A program made the position numbers and the translations under genes. A stretch of 64,000 nucleotides of DNA, from positions 1,488,001-1,552,000 of the forward strand of contig NZ_CP008743.1 in assembly GCF_002117145.1 (NCBI RefSeq). The letters are read 5' to 3'. A model generated the notes under the pieces. It made no database searches, had not been told where the DNA came from, and saw only the letters and a program-made list of their open reading frames with translations. Source of the DNA: Candidatus Nucleicultrix amoebiphila FS5 (GTDB lineage: Bacteria > Pseudomonadota > Alphaproteobacteria > Caedimonadales > Nucleicultricaceae). Below are positions 53,819 to 63,358 of the stretch, one piece after another (the stretch's first letter is position 1; each line of letters opens with the position of its first letter).

Positions 53819-55003
53819 TTAATCTTTAAAAATATCTTTATCTTGCGTTACTGCTTTTTGCCCATTTTTTATTTTAAAATCAATGGATTCTGTGCCTAAT
53901 GCTTCTCCTTCAATTGATAAAAGTCTAAAATGGGTTGTTAGCACATCTTCGCTATCTTGTTGGGGAAGAATAGCTTGTAGGACGTTGAATCCTGTCAGTG
54001 TTTGTTGAGAAGGGAAGTCAAAAACTAAAAGATTACCGTTTGTGTTAGAGTTTATATAGCTATAATCGTGACGTTCACTCTTTAATACTCCCTCAACGCG
54101 CACATTAAACTCTATTTTTTTCAAGTTCATAGGTGTGGGATGAAGGATGATAGGGGCTGTACTTCTTACTTGTGATTTTTCTGTTAAGCCAAAAGGGATT
54201 GAAGACGCAAAACTATATTTCATATCATCTTCATCAACGATTTCTGCTATTTGAATATGGGACGGAATATGCACGTTACTAATTTGTTCAAGAATAGCCG
54301 GAAAATCAACGGCACTAAGAGAGATAAGAGGTTGTAGAGGCACTACAGGACCTTGGAAATAAGATTCCCAAGCTTGATCTATTCCTGTAGTGGATGTTAT
54401 TAAAGTTGCTTCAGATGGAGAGCAGAAATTCCAAAATCTTGTTGGAAAAATAAATCCTCTATCAAAAGTAAATAAGCTGACATCAACATGATATACAGGG
54501 GGTAAAGAATCATCTTGTTGATTTTGATGAAGAACGATCATCACATTACTAATTTTCTTTGGCTCAGGTAGGCTAAAAACAAAAGGTTTTGTTATATAAG
54601 ACACTCTTTTGGTTACTGGAGCTATTCCAGGTTGAATACCGCAACCATGCATAGTCAAACCTAAGCAAACATGTTTAACGGACGTTTCTAGTGTTCTAAA
54701 AGTCTCTGTTGCGCTTTCTGAAGATGGGAAAAGCTTGTTATTCTTACCTTTATCAATAATTTGACCATCCTCATCAACGTAAGTAATTGTTAAACGTGGA
54801 CTTTTAAGATCAATAGATTGGCCTCTTGAATTAAAACCTTTATAATGAGCTGGAGAGACAAAAGACTGATAAGAAGGAAAAGCTTCCAAATCTAGGATTT
54901 CTTTGATTTTATAAGTTTTTTCTTCCTCACTACTGTCAGAAGCTTTAAGAACTGACGGCGATATTACCAAGCTTAGGACGAATAAAATAATATGTTTTTT
55001 CAC
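53819..55003 (-). CDS. Exported protein of unknown function
   Basis: The 394-residue product has a signal peptide (about 1-21, ending LKAS). The mature part looks beta-rich with no known domain; two halves carry related patterns such as ITYVDEDGQIIDKG and IVDEDDMKYSFAS, and one Cys pair in CLGLTMHGCG. I see no active-site motif. It lies just after engB on the same strand, with 12 bases between, but without functional link. Confidence 0.55.
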   Translation of the reverse strand: MKKHIILFVLSLVISPSVLKASDSSEEEKTYKIKEILDLEAFPSYQSFVSPAHYKGFNSRGQSIDLKSPRLTITYVDEDGQIIDKGKNNKLFPSSESATETFRTLETSVKHVCLGLTMHGCGIQPGIAPVTKRVSYITKPFVFSLPEPKKISNVMIVLHQNQQDDSLPPVYHVDVSLFTFDRGFIFPTRFWNFCSPSEATLITSTTGIDQAWESYFQGPVVPLQPLISLSAVDFPAILEQISNVHIPSHIQIAEIVDEDDMKYSFASSIPFGLTEKSQVRSTAPIILHPTPMNLKKIEFNVRVEGVLKSERHDYSYINSNTNGNLLVFDFPSQQTLTGFNVLQAILPQQDSEDVLTTHFRLLSIEGEALGTESIDFKIKNGQKAVTQDKDIFKD

Positions 55004-55015
55004 AGTAAAATCCTT

Positions 55016-55696
55016 TTAAAGAGTTGCTTCATCAAAATCACGATTCAAAAGTAATAACGAAATCGCCTCTCGCAGTTCATCTATTCCCCGGTGTTTTTCA
55101 GCGCTCGTTGCTATGACACCTGGATAAGCAGCTGTATGTTCTTCAATAGATTTCAGAGTTTTTTTGTGAACAATTTCCAGCTCTTTTTCAGAAAGTTTAT
55201 CGGTTTTTGTAAGGATAATCTGATAGGAAACTGCAGCATCATCCAGCAATGTCATCATCTCTATATCATTTTTTTTGAGACCATGGCGACTATCAATGAG
55301 CAAATAAACACGCTTTAAATTGGGCCTCCCTAAAAGATAAATCTTAAGGAGTTTAGTCCAAGCTTTGACCAAGTCTTTTGGTGCTTCTGCATAACCATAT
55401 CCAGGTACATCCACAAGGCGTAGGGTTTCACCAAGAGCGAAAAAATTTAAAAACTGAGTGCGTCCTGGAGTATTTGATGTACGAGCGACGTCTTTACGAT
55501 TTAAGACAGCGTTTAAAAGAGAAGACTTGCCAACATTTGAACGGCCGGCAAAAGCAATTTCAGGCATGTCTGGAGGTGGCAGCTGTTCTAGATAGGCAAC
55601 GCTCAACATAAAAGTACAGTCTTCGGCAAAAAGCCATCGGGCATAAGACCGATGGCTTTCTGAAGTCAGATCAGAAGGTTTTGATTTTTTTGTCAT
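55016..55696 (-). CDS. engB: Ribosome biogenesis GTPase EngB/YsxC
   Basis: The 226-residue GTPase has G1 GRSNVGKSS, GRTQFLNFF, G3 DVPGYGYA, G4 TKTDKL and G5 ATSAEK. It assists assembly of the large ribosomal subunit. Its ATG overlaps the yidC stop (ATGA). The order rpmH-rnpA-yidD-yidC-engB is the usual alphaproteobacterial one. Confidence 0.95.
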   Translation of the reverse strand: MTKKSKPSDLTSESHRSYARWLFAEDCTFMLSVAYLEQLPPPDMPEIAFAGRSNVGKSSLLNAVLNRKDVARTSNTPGRTQFLNFFALGETLRLVDVPGYGYAEAPKDLVKAWTKLLKIYLLGRPNLKRVYLLIDSRHGLKKNDIEMMTLLDDAAVSYQIILTKTDKLSEKELEIVHKKTLKSIEEHTAAYPGVIATSAEKHRGIDELREAISLLLLNRDFDEATL

Positions 55697-57429
55697 TTAT
55701 TTTTCGATTTACGCTCATCTAGCTTCATTAAGGACCACTGTTGAATGATACTTAAAAGGTTGGTCCAAGTCCAATAAATGACCAAGCCTGCTGGAAATTG
55801 AGCCAACATTACAGTGAACATAAAAGGCATAAGCATAAAAATTTTCGCTTGAGCTGGATCTGCAGGAGGAGGACTCAGCTTTTGCTGAAGAAACATAGTT
55901 CCTCCCATGAGCAAAGGCCACACACCAATCATTAGATAGCTAGGGGGAGCCCAAGAAATCAATCCGAACAAGTTAAATAAACTTGTGGGGTCTGGAGCAG
56001 ATAGGTCATGAATCCACCCATAAAAAGGAGCGTGACGCATTTCGATTGAAATATACAGCACTTTATAAATAGAGAAAAACACCGGGATCTGCACCAACAT
56101 GGGTAAGCAGCCAGCCAGAGGATTAACCTTTTCTTTTTTATAAAGAGCCATCATTTCTTGATTCATGCGTACTTTGTCATTTTCATAAAGTTCACGAATG
56201 CGTGTGAGTTGTGGTTGAACTTTCTTCATACGTGCCATGGAACGAAAAGACTTATTGGCTAATGGAAAAAGGGCAATACGAATCAAAATAGTTAAAAAGA
56301 TAATGGCTAGTCCTAAGTTACCCAACCAGCCGTTAAAAAATGTGAGTGCATAGAAAATAGGCTTAGTTAGGAAGTAAAGCCGACCAAAATCAACGGCTTT
56401 ATCAAAATGCTTAATGCCCAAAGTTACTTCGTACTGATCTAAAACTTCGAGGACTTTAGCACCGGCAAATAAGTGGGTAGTAGCTTCAATGCTTTCTCCT
56501 GTTTTGACAACCTGAGCGGGGCTTAAATAATCCACACTATAATGATCTGAAGCACCTGAAGGGTCTTGAGTGACAGGAGTGTTTTTATAATTAACACGGG
56601 CTTGCATTTTTTGATCTGGAATCAGTGCAGTTAACCAGTATTTATCTGTAATTCCCATCCAACCCCCTTCACTCTGATAAGAGTCCAAAGGTTTTTTCTG
56701 CAGATCTTTATAATCAATTTCAATGAGTTTATCATTTAAGTATCCAAGCGGTCCTTCGTGAAGGATCATAAAGCCTGATGTTTTGGGGGTACCAAATCGA
56801 TTGATAATTCCATAAGAACTTAAATTAAGAGAATTATTCGTTTTGTTGGTCACACGATCTGTAATCGTGAACAGGTATTGGTCATCGACTTTGATAACAC
56901 GTTCAAAAATAAGGCCCTGTCCATTATTCCAATGTAAAGTCACGGGCTGATTGATTTTTAAAATCTTTTGATCTGCTTGCCAAAGAGTGGACATATCAGG
57001 CAATTTTTGACCTTGCTGATCGCTTACCCAACCAAATTCAGCAAAATAAGGATTTTGCGTATTTTGTGGATTGAGCAAAGCAATCGTTGGACTGTTAGAA
57101 GTACCATTTTCTCTATATTCTTCAAGAGATAGATTATCAAAACGAGCCCCGGTAAGGTTAATAGATCCCTTTAATTTAGGAGTCTCAATTGTAATGCGAG
57201 GGTCACTTTTAATGGCCTGATCTACAGACACTGGGCCAGAGAGAACTGGCTGTGTTGTTGGACCATTGGTCATAGGAGCATTCGCATTTTGAGTGCTGGT
57301 CGTTTGTTGAACGCTGGTTTCTTGCAGCTTTTTATCCCGAGGACGTTCATAAAAATAGTTCCAACCGATAAAAAAGATCGTCGTAAGAATAAGTACAAAT
57401 AATAAGTTAAGGTTATTTTTCTGGTCCAT
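55693..57429 (-). CDS. yidC: Membrane protein insertase YidC
   Basis: The 578-residue protein has the N-terminal membrane segment (LLFVLILTTIFFIGWNYFYE), the large periplasmic domain of Gram-negative YidC, and five C-terminal segments with FPLANKSFRSMARMKKVQP, GCLPMLVQIPVFFSIYKVLY and PAGLVIYWTWTNLLSIIQQ. It inserts and folds inner-membrane proteins alone or with Sec. Full length. Confidence 0.97.
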   Translation of the reverse strand: MDQKNNLNLLFVLILTTIFFIGWNYFYERPRDKKLQETSVQQTTSTQNANAPMTNGPTTQPVLSGPVSVDQAIKSDPRITIETPKLKGSINLTGARFDNLSLEEYRENGTSNSPTIALLNPQNTQNPYFAEFGWVSDQQGQKLPDMSTLWQADQKILKINQPVTLHWNNGQGLIFERVIKVDDQYLFTITDRVTNKTNNSLNLSSYGIINRFGTPKTSGFMILHEGPLGYLNDKLIEIDYKDLQKKPLDSYQSEGGWMGITDKYWLTALIPDQKMQARVNYKNTPVTQDPSGASDHYSVDYLSPAQVVKTGESIEATTHLFAGAKVLEVLDQYEVTLGIKHFDKAVDFGRLYFLTKPIFYALTFFNGWLGNLGLAIIFLTILIRIALFPLANKSFRSMARMKKVQPQLTRIRELYENDKVRMNQEMMALYKKEKVNPLAGCLPMLVQIPVFFSIYKVLYISIEMRHAPFYGWIHDLSAPDPTSLFNLFGLISWAPPSYLMIGVWPLLMGGTMFLQQKLSPPPADPAQAKIFMLMPFMFTVMLAQFPAGLVIYWTWTNLLSIIQQWSLMKLDERKSKNK

Positions 57430-57437
57430 GGTGGATC

Positions 57438-57692
57438 CTATTTTTTGAAGTGAGTTGATTGTGGAACGGGGTCAAAACCACTTTTACCCCAAGGATGACA
57501 TTGACTGATGCGCTTTAGGCTCAAAAAAGACCCTTTTATGAGCCCATGAATTTCGAAGGCCTCAAGAGCATAACTTGAGCACGTTGGTGCAAAGCGACAA
57601 TTATGACCAAGAAGAGGAGAGATAAACAAACGATACCCCTGTATTAGTCCTTTTAATATAAAGATGAGAGGCATGCTAAGCAATTTAAGCAT
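57438..57692 (-). CDS. yidD: Membrane protein insertion efficiency factor YidD
   Basis: The start at 57692 has AAGGA eight bases upstream and gives 84 residues. The family pattern [20 protein letters not shown], then [12 protein letters not shown] and [13 protein letters not shown] is complete. It aids YidC. It overlaps the end of rnpA by a few bases. Confidence 0.93.
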   Translation of the reverse strand: MLKLLSMPLIFILKGLIQGYRLFISPLLGHNCRFAPTCSSYALEAFEIHGLIKGSFLSLKRISQCHPWGKSGFDPVPQSTHFKK

Positions 57693-58050
57693 GACTTTGT
57701 TCCTTACGTTCGCGTGCAAGCCGTTCTAAATGGGAGAGTGCCCATTCCAAATCTCTTTGAATATGTTGAAAATCCTTAGTGACAGCTTGAGGACGCGCAC
57801 TTAAAAGATAATCGCCTGAATGCATTGGCTTAGTTTCAGCATGGAGACGAAAAGCTTCTCTTAAGCGACGACGCGCTCGATTGCGAATGACAGCTGTTCC
57901 CATTTTCTTTCCTGCTGACAGCCCAAAACGCACATCAGACCCAGGGCGATCGATATAACGAATGGTAAAAGCTTCGGTCACCCACCGTAGTCCTTTCTGA
58001 CGGAGTGCTTCGAAATCTTTTTGAGATGTAATCGTCAAAACCTTGACCAA
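57685..58050 (-). CDS. rnpA: Ribonuclease P protein component
   Basis: The 121-residue basic protein has [27 protein letters not shown], across about 41-67, the RNase P protein signature. It assists the RNA subunit in tRNA 5' maturation. It apparently begins with TTG, three bases after the rpmH stop, with no clear ribosome site, so it may depend on rpmH translation. The rnpB RNA gene is not in the window. Confidence 0.93.
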   Translation of the reverse strand: MVKVLTITSQKDFEALRQKGLRWVTEAFTIRYIDRPGSDVRFGLSAGKKMGTAVIRNRARRRLREAFRLHAETKPMHSGDYLLSARPQAVTKDFQHIQRDLEWALSHLERLARERKEQSHA

Positions 58051-58053
58051 ACG

Positions 58054-58188
58054 CTAAGCACTAAGGCGTGCTCTACCCTTTGCGCGACGATTAGCAATAA
58101 CACGACGACCGCCGGGTGTTTGCATGCGAGATAAAAACCCATGCCGACGCTTACGGATCAAGTTTTTAGGTTGATATGTTCTCTTCAC
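58054..58188 (-). CDS. rpmH: Large ribosomal subunit protein L34
   Basis: A GTG-started frame of 44 residues reads [20 protein letters not shown] then [24 protein letters not shown], which is L34 throughout. AAGGAG lies six to seven bases upstream. It is too short for many gene lists. It leads the rpmH-rnpA-yidD-yidC-engB unit. Confidence 0.97.
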   Translation of the reverse strand: MKRTYQPKNLIRKRRHGFLSRMQTPGGRRVIANRRAKGRARLSA

Positions 58189-58227
58189 GAACGTGCTCCT
58201 TAAAAAACGAAAATATTGATAATCAGC

Positions 58228-58256
58228 TGTATAGGACTTTCTTCATCTAATGTCAA
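58228..58256 (-). promoter_or_regulatory. Promoter of the rpmH operon
   Basis: On the minus strand a perfect TTGACA (58251-58256) is followed after 17 bases by TATACA (58228-58233), 40 bases upstream of the rpmH start codon. Confidence 0.72.
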
Positions 58257-58428
58257 CGAAATGGTGAAGATAAGGCAGACTCTTTAGTTTGTTGATGTAA
58301 TGTTTAAGTAATAATTGAATTTTACTATGACTGCTAATGTTATCTTGACGTTTAATCTAGAAAAAGATAAGCATGTCCTGTAAGTCTATAAAATAATTAT
58401 ATTAATTTTATTAACAGGGAGACAATAA

Positions 58429-59085
58429 ATGACGAAATTTTGGCGCATAGCTTTAGTGCTGCTCGCGATTTTCACCTTCCAAGGAGGTGTAGTAGCATCA
58501 GAGTTGCAAGAAGAAAGTAAAGAGAGCGTAGGCTCCTCTTCAAAGAGTGGAACTGGCGTGGCTCAACCTTCAAGATTATCAAAAGGATTTTGGGATTTTG
58601 TAGAAGCTGGGAAAGGCTATATTCCAAGCGTCCCTGCGTGGGTTCCGTTGATTGGCAAAAAAGGTACTGTTAATCAGTCAGGGCTGCGTCCTACTGAGCG
58701 TGACCTTCCCGATCCAAGAGCTGTGTCTTTTTGGAGGACCAAAAAGGGAATGGTAGTCATTGGCGTTGGAGGAATTGCCCTGGCTTATTTCTTAGCGCCA
58801 GAGACAATGTGTGCTGGAGCTGGATGGATTTCTCATAATCTTTCTTTATCAAGTTTGCAGAATTACTTGCCTGAGACTGTTTTGAGCTGGGTCGGTTCAG
58901 TTTGTCATATTACAGCTGATCAACTTCCCCCAACTGATACTTTCGTTGGTGATGTCCTTGAAAAGGTTGTTGATACAGGTGTTTCTCTTATTCAATCAGG
59001 AGGTAGTGCAGTATCAGAGACATCTAGTAATCCACTGGTTGATATGACTTTACAAGCTGTAAACAATTCCCTAGGCGGGGCATAA
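58429..59085 (+). CDS. Exported protein of unknown function with internal membrane segment
   Basis: The 218-residue product has a signal peptide (about 1-24, ending VVAS), a Ser/Gly-rich stretch, and a hydrophobic segment at about 106-122 (MVVIGVGGIALAYFLAP). The C-terminal third is Ser/Thr-rich. No family is recognised. A GGGAG ribosome site precedes the ATG and a strong terminator follows, so it is its own unit. Confidence 0.55.
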   Translation: MTKFWRIALVLLAIFTFQGGVVASELQEESKESVGSSSKSGTGVAQPSRLSKGFWDFVEAGKGYIPSVPAWVPLIGKKGTVNQSGLRPTERDLPDPRAVSFWRTKKGMVVIGVGGIALAYFLAPETMCAGAGWISHNLSLSSLQNYLPETVLSWVGSVCHITADQLPPTDTFVGDVLEKVVDTGVSLIQSGGSAVSETSSNPLVDMTLQAVNNSLGGA

Positions 59086-59110
59086 TTTTAATACCACTTT
59101 AGGTTTGAAA

Positions 59111-59140
59111 AAAAGCCGTCCTTTAGGGGCGGCTTTTTTT
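59111..59140 (+). terminator. Rho-independent terminator after the 58429 gene
   Basis: AAAAGCCG (59111-59118) pairs with CGGCTTTT (59130-59137), inner bases extend the stem, and a run of T follows. It ends the exported-protein transcript before acpS. Confidence 0.88.
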
Positions 59141-59186
59141 ATGGCATGATGAGAGATAAAGTTGTTTGCATTTGAGGATTTTATAA

Positions 59187-59585
59187 ATGATTCTGGGTAT
59201 TGGTAGCGATATTGTTGAGATTGAACGTATAGCAAAACTACAAGAGCGTTTTGGGGAAAGATTCTTAGAAAAAGTTTTTACACCCGACGAAAGGCGTCGC
59301 GCTCTAGATTCCATTAATGGAGCGGCGAGTTTAGCAAAACGTTTTGCGGCAAAGGAGGCGTTCCTCAAAGCGCTAGGCTCAGGTTTTTCTCAGGGTGTTT
59401 CATGGCACGAAATTATGGTGACCAACGATCCTCAAGGAGCGCCTTATATAACTTTAACGGGTCAAGCACTAAGTTTAGCTGAAAATAAAGTTCCTTCTGG
59501 ACATCAGTTGGCTATCTTTTTGAGTCTCTCTGATAGTCAAACTGTGGCTCATGCTGTGGTGGTTCTGGAGGCTCGTCCTGAATAA
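59187..59585 (+). CDS. acpS: Holo-[acyl-carrier-protein] synthase
   Basis: The 132-residue protein begins MILGIGSDIVEIERIAKL (Asp8 region binds Mg) and has RFAAKEAFLKALGSG, the second signature, with catalytic Glu. It moves phosphopantetheine from CoA to ACP. It lies behind the strong terminator and so has its own promoter. An arrangement of complementary segments follows its stop. Confidence 0.95.
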   Translation: MILGIGSDIVEIERIAKLQERFGERFLEKVFTPDERRRALDSINGAASLAKRFAAKEAFLKALGSGFSQGVSWHEIMVTNDPQGAPYITLTGQALSLAENKVPSGHQLAIFLSLSDSQTVAHAVVVLEARPE

Positions 59586-59619
59586 TAGACTGCCCAAGTC
59601 TAGGATCTGAGACTATTAT
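59582..59619 (+). repeat. Overlapping inverted repeats between acpS and dut
   Basis: ATAATAG (59582-59588) pairs with CTATTAT (59613-59619). Inside, AGTCT (59597-59601) can pair with AGACT on either side (59587-59591 or 59610-59614), giving alternative hairpins. There is no T-tract. Confidence 0.35.
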
Positions 59620-59661
59620 GTGTTACAAATTCATACTGAAATCGTTAAAGAGGTTTTTTAA

Positions 59662-60129
59662 ATGACAAAGAATACTTTGCCTGTTGAAATTATAAAACTT
59701 GATCATGGGGAAGATCTACCCTTGCCTAGCTATGGAACAGAAGATAGTGCAGGGTTGGATTTAGCAGCGGCTATTCCAGAAGATATCATTTTAAATCCAG
59801 GTGACAGGGTCTTGGTGCCAACGGGTATCAGTATTGCTTTGCCATGCGGGTTTGAAGCTCAGATTCGTCCAAGATCTGGATTGGCTTTAAAACATGGTCT
59901 TACCGTTTTAAATACACCAGGAACTATTGATGCTGACTATCGTGGAGAAGTGAAAGCGATTTTGATCAATTTGGGTCAAGAGCCTTTTACAATTGAACGA
60001 GGTATGCGAATTGCTCAATTAGTGATTGCGCGTTTTGAAAAAATTACGTGGGTTGAAATTGGTGCTCATGACTTTGAAGGACGTGGCGGCGGATTTGGGT
60101 CCACAGGGTTAAAGGTCGTTGGAGCATGA
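59662..60129 (+). CDS. dut: dUTP diphosphatase
   Basis: The 155-residue trimeric dUTPase has all five motifs: [37 protein letters not shown] and [10 protein letters not shown]. It hydrolyses dUTP to dUMP, keeping uracil out of DNA and feeding thymidylate synthesis. Its stop overlaps the next start (ATGA). Confidence 0.97.
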   Translation: MTKNTLPVEIIKLDHGEDLPLPSYGTEDSAGLDLAAAIPEDIILNPGDRVLVPTGISIALPCGFEAQIRPRSGLALKHGLTVLNTPGTIDADYRGEVKAILINLGQEPFTIERGMRIAQLVIARFEKITWVEIGAHDFEGRGGGFGSTGLKVVGA

Positions 60130-60662
60130 AAATCACTTGGGCTCTTTTTATTCTAAGCGTTTTTTTTATGGGGAGTGTTCTGGCCCATGCACCTAAAAAT
60201 GCGTCAGAATCCTCAATTAAAGAAATGACGAAAGAGCTTAAAAAAGAATTTTGTAGTTATTACGCTTCTTTAAGATCTGATGAAGTGAATTTAAGAGTAG
60301 GTCCAGGAAGTGAATATCCCGTGGAATGGATTTATCAACGTAGCCGTTTGCCTGTCGAGGTGATAAGTGAGTTTGGTTTCTGGCGTAAAGTGAGGGACTA
60401 TGAAGGGACTGAGGGATGGGTCCATCAAAGTACGTTGTCAAAAGTGCGAATGGTCGTTTTTTTACAGCCTGATGTTTTTCTGCGTTCAAAAGCAGACACT
60501 TTGGCCACACCGATTGCAAAAGTTTTGGAAGGTGTCATTGGGACTCTTAAGAAATGTCGTCAGGGGTGGTGTCTGATTAAGACTGATGGTTATGAAGGAT
60601 GGGTTGAATCTTCATTTTTGTGGGGAATAACCAGTGAAGAAAAGCTTAATTTTAAAGGATAG
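60126..60662 (+). CDS. Exported SH3-domain protein
   Basis: The 178-residue product has a signal peptide (about 1-21) and two bacterial SH3-like repeats: [19 protein letters not shown] and [10 protein letters not shown], then [14 protein letters not shown] and [13 protein letters not shown]. Such SH3_4 proteins are common in Alphaproteobacteria and may bind the wall. It overlaps dut by four bases and is followed four bases later by the MazG-like gene. Confidence 0.85.
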   Translation: MKITWALFILSVFFMGSVLAHAPKNASESSIKEMTKELKKEFCSYYASLRSDEVNLRVGPGSEYPVEWIYQRSRLPVEVISEFGFWRKVRDYEGTEGWVHQSTLSKVRMVVFLQPDVFLRSKADTLATPIAKVLEGVIGTLKKCRQGWCLIKTDGYEGWVESSFLWGITSEEKLNFKG

Positions 60663-60665
60663 GAA

Positions 60666-61085
60666 TTGATATTGATCAAATTTCAGCTGAGAAAATTAGG
60701 ACGAGATAGAATAGAAGAGACTTTAGAAAAAAAAGGTATTGCTGCCATTGTACGAAAGATTGAAGGAGAAGAGCTACTCATGGCTTTTCGTCAGAAAATT
60801 CTAGAGGAAGCGATTGAAGTGACCGAAGCGCAATCTAAGGATGATATTATTGCAGAACTCGGAGATTTGGTTGATGTGTTGGAATGCTTTATGGAAAAAT
60901 GTGCGATTTCTAAAGAACAAGTCGATCGCGTGAGAGCGGAGAAACAAAGGGCGTTCGGAACTTTTAGAAACGGACTTTATTTTGATGCTTTTCTTGTGCC
61001 CGATGATTCTCCTTATCTACAGGAATATATTGACAGACCCCATAAATTTCATCGTATCCATGAGGAAGAGCCAATTAAAGAATGA
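60666..61085 (+). CDS. MazG-like nucleotide pyrophosphohydrolase
   Basis: The 139-residue protein appears to start with TTG behind AAAGGA. It has KLGRDRIEETLEKKG and the metal motif KILEEAIEVTEAQ with IIAELGDLVDVLE, typical of small all-alpha pyrophosphohydrolases that cleave noncanonical or excess NTPs. RAFGTFRNGLYFD follows. It fits with dut as nucleotide sanitation (inference). It overlaps phrB by four bases. Confidence 0.8.
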   Translation: MILIKFQLRKLGRDRIEETLEKKGIAAIVRKIEGEELLMAFRQKILEEAIEVTEAQSKDDIIAELGDLVDVLECFMEKCAISKEQVDRVRAEKQRAFGTFRNGLYFDAFLVPDDSPYLQEYIDRPHKFHRIHEEEPIKE

Positions 61086-62509
61086 CCCCAATTATTCTTT
61101 GGTTTCGGAAAGATTTACGGTTAACGGATAATCCGGCCCTGACAGCAGCAGTTGAAGATGGCGCTCCTATTTTACCTCTCTATATCCTTGAAGAAGATAC
61201 AAATAATCCTTGGCCGTTAGGTAATGCACAAAAATGGTGGCTCCATCATAGTTTAAGTCAATTGAATGAAACATTTCTAAAACTTGGCGGGCAGCTTTTT
61301 TTGAAGCGTGGCAATCCTCAGGAAATCTTGGGGGAACTTGTAAAGACAGTAAGAGCAAAAGAAGTCTATTGGAACCGTTGTTATGAACCCTATGCACTAC
61401 ACCGTGATAATTATATAAAGGAAAACCTGCAATCTCTAGGTGTTAGAGTGAAGGGTTTTAAAGGAAACCTTTTGTTCGAACCTTGGGAGGTTCTTAATAA
61501 GCAAGGAACAGCTTTTAAGGTATACACACCTTTTTGGAAGGAATGTTTATCAAAACTTGATGTGCAAAAAACGTTGTCTAAGCCCAAAAAGTTAAATTTA
61601 TATAATGCTTCTGTATTAAACGAAAATTTATCTGATTTTAAGCTTTTACCTCAGAATCCTGATTGGTCTTTGAATTTTTATGAAGTATGGCAACCAGGAG
61701 AAATGAATGCTGAAAAATTGCTAAAAGAGTTTCTGGACCATAGGGTTCACGAGTATACGCTGAAGCGAGACTATCCGGCTATCAATGGAACTTCCAGGCT
61801 TTCTCCTCATATACATTTTGGTGAAATCAGCGTTAGGCAAATTGTCGAACAATTAAAATTTTCCAAAGAGTTTAAGAAGGAAACAGGAGATGAAGTTTAT
61901 TTAAGTGAGTTGGGATGGAGAGAGTTTTGTTATTCTCTTCTTTATCATTTTCCAGAGTTACCTGAGCGTAATTTTCAAATAACCTTTAATGATTTTTCTT
62001 GGGAAAATAATGACGCTAATTTAAGAGATTGGCAGAAAGGACGTACTGGTTATCCAATAGTTGATGCTGGTATGCGAGAGTTGTGGACAACAGGATGGAT
62101 GCATAATCGTATTCGTATGATTGTCGCATCATTTCTCACCAAGCACTTGCTGCTTCCATGGCAACAAGGGGAAAAATGGTTTTGGAATACCTTACTAGAT
62201 GCGGATTTAGCGAATAATGCATCTGGATGGCAATGGGTGGCCGGGTGTGGTGCTGATGCTGCTCCTTACTTCAGGATCTTTAACCCTGTTCTTCAAGGAG
62301 AAAAATTTGATCCAGAAGGCGACTATGTTAGACGTTTTGTGCCTGAGCTGCGGCAACTCTCAAAACAATATATTCATAAACCTTGGTTAGCGCCTACTGA
62401 AGAGTTAGAAAAAGGGGAAGTGGTTTTAGGAAAAACCTATCCTTATCCAATTATCGATCATGGGAAGGCACGACAACGTGCACTTCAGGCCTATAAAAAT
62501 ATAAGATAG
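61082..62509 (+). CDS. phrB: Deoxyribodipyrimidine photolyase
   Basis: The 475-residue protein has the antenna-domain start LWFRKDLRLTDNPAL and the FAD-binding domain with TSRLSPHIHFGEIS, the C-terminal WMHNRIRMIVASFLTKHLL, DADLANNASGWQWVAGCGAD and FNPVLQGEKFDP. It repairs cyclobutane pyrimidine dimers with blue light. It suggests exposure to light at some life stage. It ends an acpS/dut-to-phrB series. Confidence 0.95.
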   Translation: MTPIILWFRKDLRLTDNPALTAAVEDGAPILPLYILEEDTNNPWPLGNAQKWWLHHSLSQLNETFLKLGGQLFLKRGNPQEILGELVKTVRAKEVYWNRCYEPYALHRDNYIKENLQSLGVRVKGFKGNLLFEPWEVLNKQGTAFKVYTPFWKECLSKLDVQKTLSKPKKLNLYNASVLNENLSDFKLLPQNPDWSLNFYEVWQPGEMNAEKLLKEFLDHRVHEYTLKRDYPAINGTSRLSPHIHFGEISVRQIVEQLKFSKEFKKETGDEVYLSELGWREFCYSLLYHFPELPERNFQITFNDFSWENNDANLRDWQKGRTGYPIVDAGMRELWTTGWMHNRIRMIVASFLTKHLLLPWQQGEKWFWNTLLDADLANNASGWQWVAGCGADAAPYFRIFNPVLQGEKFDPEGDYVRRFVPELRQLSKQYIHKPWLAPTEELEKGEVVLGKTYPYPIIDHGKARQRALQAYKNIR

Positions 62510-62587
62510 AAAAATTATAGTCTCATTTTTTTCGAAAACTAAGAATAGTGTGACCTCTCAAGATTGAAAGTTAATTGCAGATATGGC

Positions 62588-63358
62588 TTATCGATCAATC
62601 TGAGTTTTGATCTTACCTCCAATGACTTTTCCTTTAAGGACGACATGCTTTCCAAGCACAACAACGCCCTTGCCTTGTTCGAATGATATATTCTTATGAA
62701 TCACAGTTTTTCCTTCAAGAAAAACAACCTGAGTTTTTTGATGAAGCTTAGAATTTTTTCGTATTAAGATTGTCTCGCCTATAGAATCTATAAGTCTCAT
62801 TTTATTTGTTGCAATATCGATCGTTCCCTTAAACTCTGAGTTTTTTGCGTTCAGAGGACCATTGATAATAATGTCACTGGTAACTAGTGCTTTTGTGAGA
62901 CTTACAGGGCCATTTACTTCAACAGTGTCCGCTTTTAAATCGACTATTTTTAAAGGCCCTTGAACATTTAAAGATTTTGTTTGGATCTTGTGTCCACTCA
63001 AAGGCCCGTAAACTGATATGTTGCTTTTTACTATTATATTTTCAAGTGTTGCAGGACCATAGATCTTTAAATCATCAAAACTTCTATGCGAATAAGAACG
63101 AGGCCCATAATCAACTTGAGAGGAACGGGGATTGTTTTTCTCCTTTTTCTCTAAGTCTTCATTGTCACTAAAATCGAAATCCTCGTCAAAATCAAATTCT
63201 TCGCTCTTAAAGCCATCTGTATCGGGAACATAATGACGATATTCTTGAGGAATATATTTCTTAAAATCTTCCTTTGCATATGCATTAACACAATGACCAT
63301 AACTAACTAGGGCTATAGTTAACACTAGACTTTTAAAAATATTATTGATCTTCGTCAT
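62588..63358 (-). CDS. Exported bactofilin-like beta-solenoid protein
   Basis: I take the ATG at 63358 (GGAAG ten bases upstream), giving 256 residues with a signal peptide (ending VNAYA). An earlier in-frame ATG would put 27 residues before it. An Asp/Glu-rich acidic stretch (about 45-73) is followed by five to six copies of a 16-17-residue unit marked by [YQN]GP and alternating Val/Ile, then a further hydrophobic repeat region. This is the look of a right-handed beta-helix as in bactofilins, but bactofilins are cytoplasmic. Function is unknown. Confidence 0.6.
   Translation of the reverse strand: MTKINNIFKSLVLTIALVSYGHCVNAYAKEDFKKYIPQEYRHYVPDTDGFKSEEFDFDEDFDFSDNEDLEKKEKNNPRSSQVDYGPRSYSHRSFDDLKIYGPATLENIIVKSNISVYGPLSGHKIQTKSLNVQGPLKIVDLKADTVEVNGPVSLTKALVTSDIIINGPLNAKNSEFKGTIDIATNKMRLIDSIGETILIRKNSKLHQKTQVVFLEGKTVIHKNISFEQGKGVVVLGKHVVLKGKVIGGKIKTQIDR
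62831..63109 (-). repeat. In-gene repeats encoding [YQN]GP units
   Basis: Six Gly-Pro pairs occur at intervals of 16, 17, 16, 16 and 17 residues, each preceded by Tyr, Gln or Asn and followed by alternating hydrophobic residues. They span this part of the bactofilin-like gene. Confidence 0.65.

Noticed and set aside
58054-58428. Chromosome origin near rpmH
   Set aside because: rpmH is next to dnaA in many bacteria, but no dnaA and no cluster of DnaA boxes is present here.
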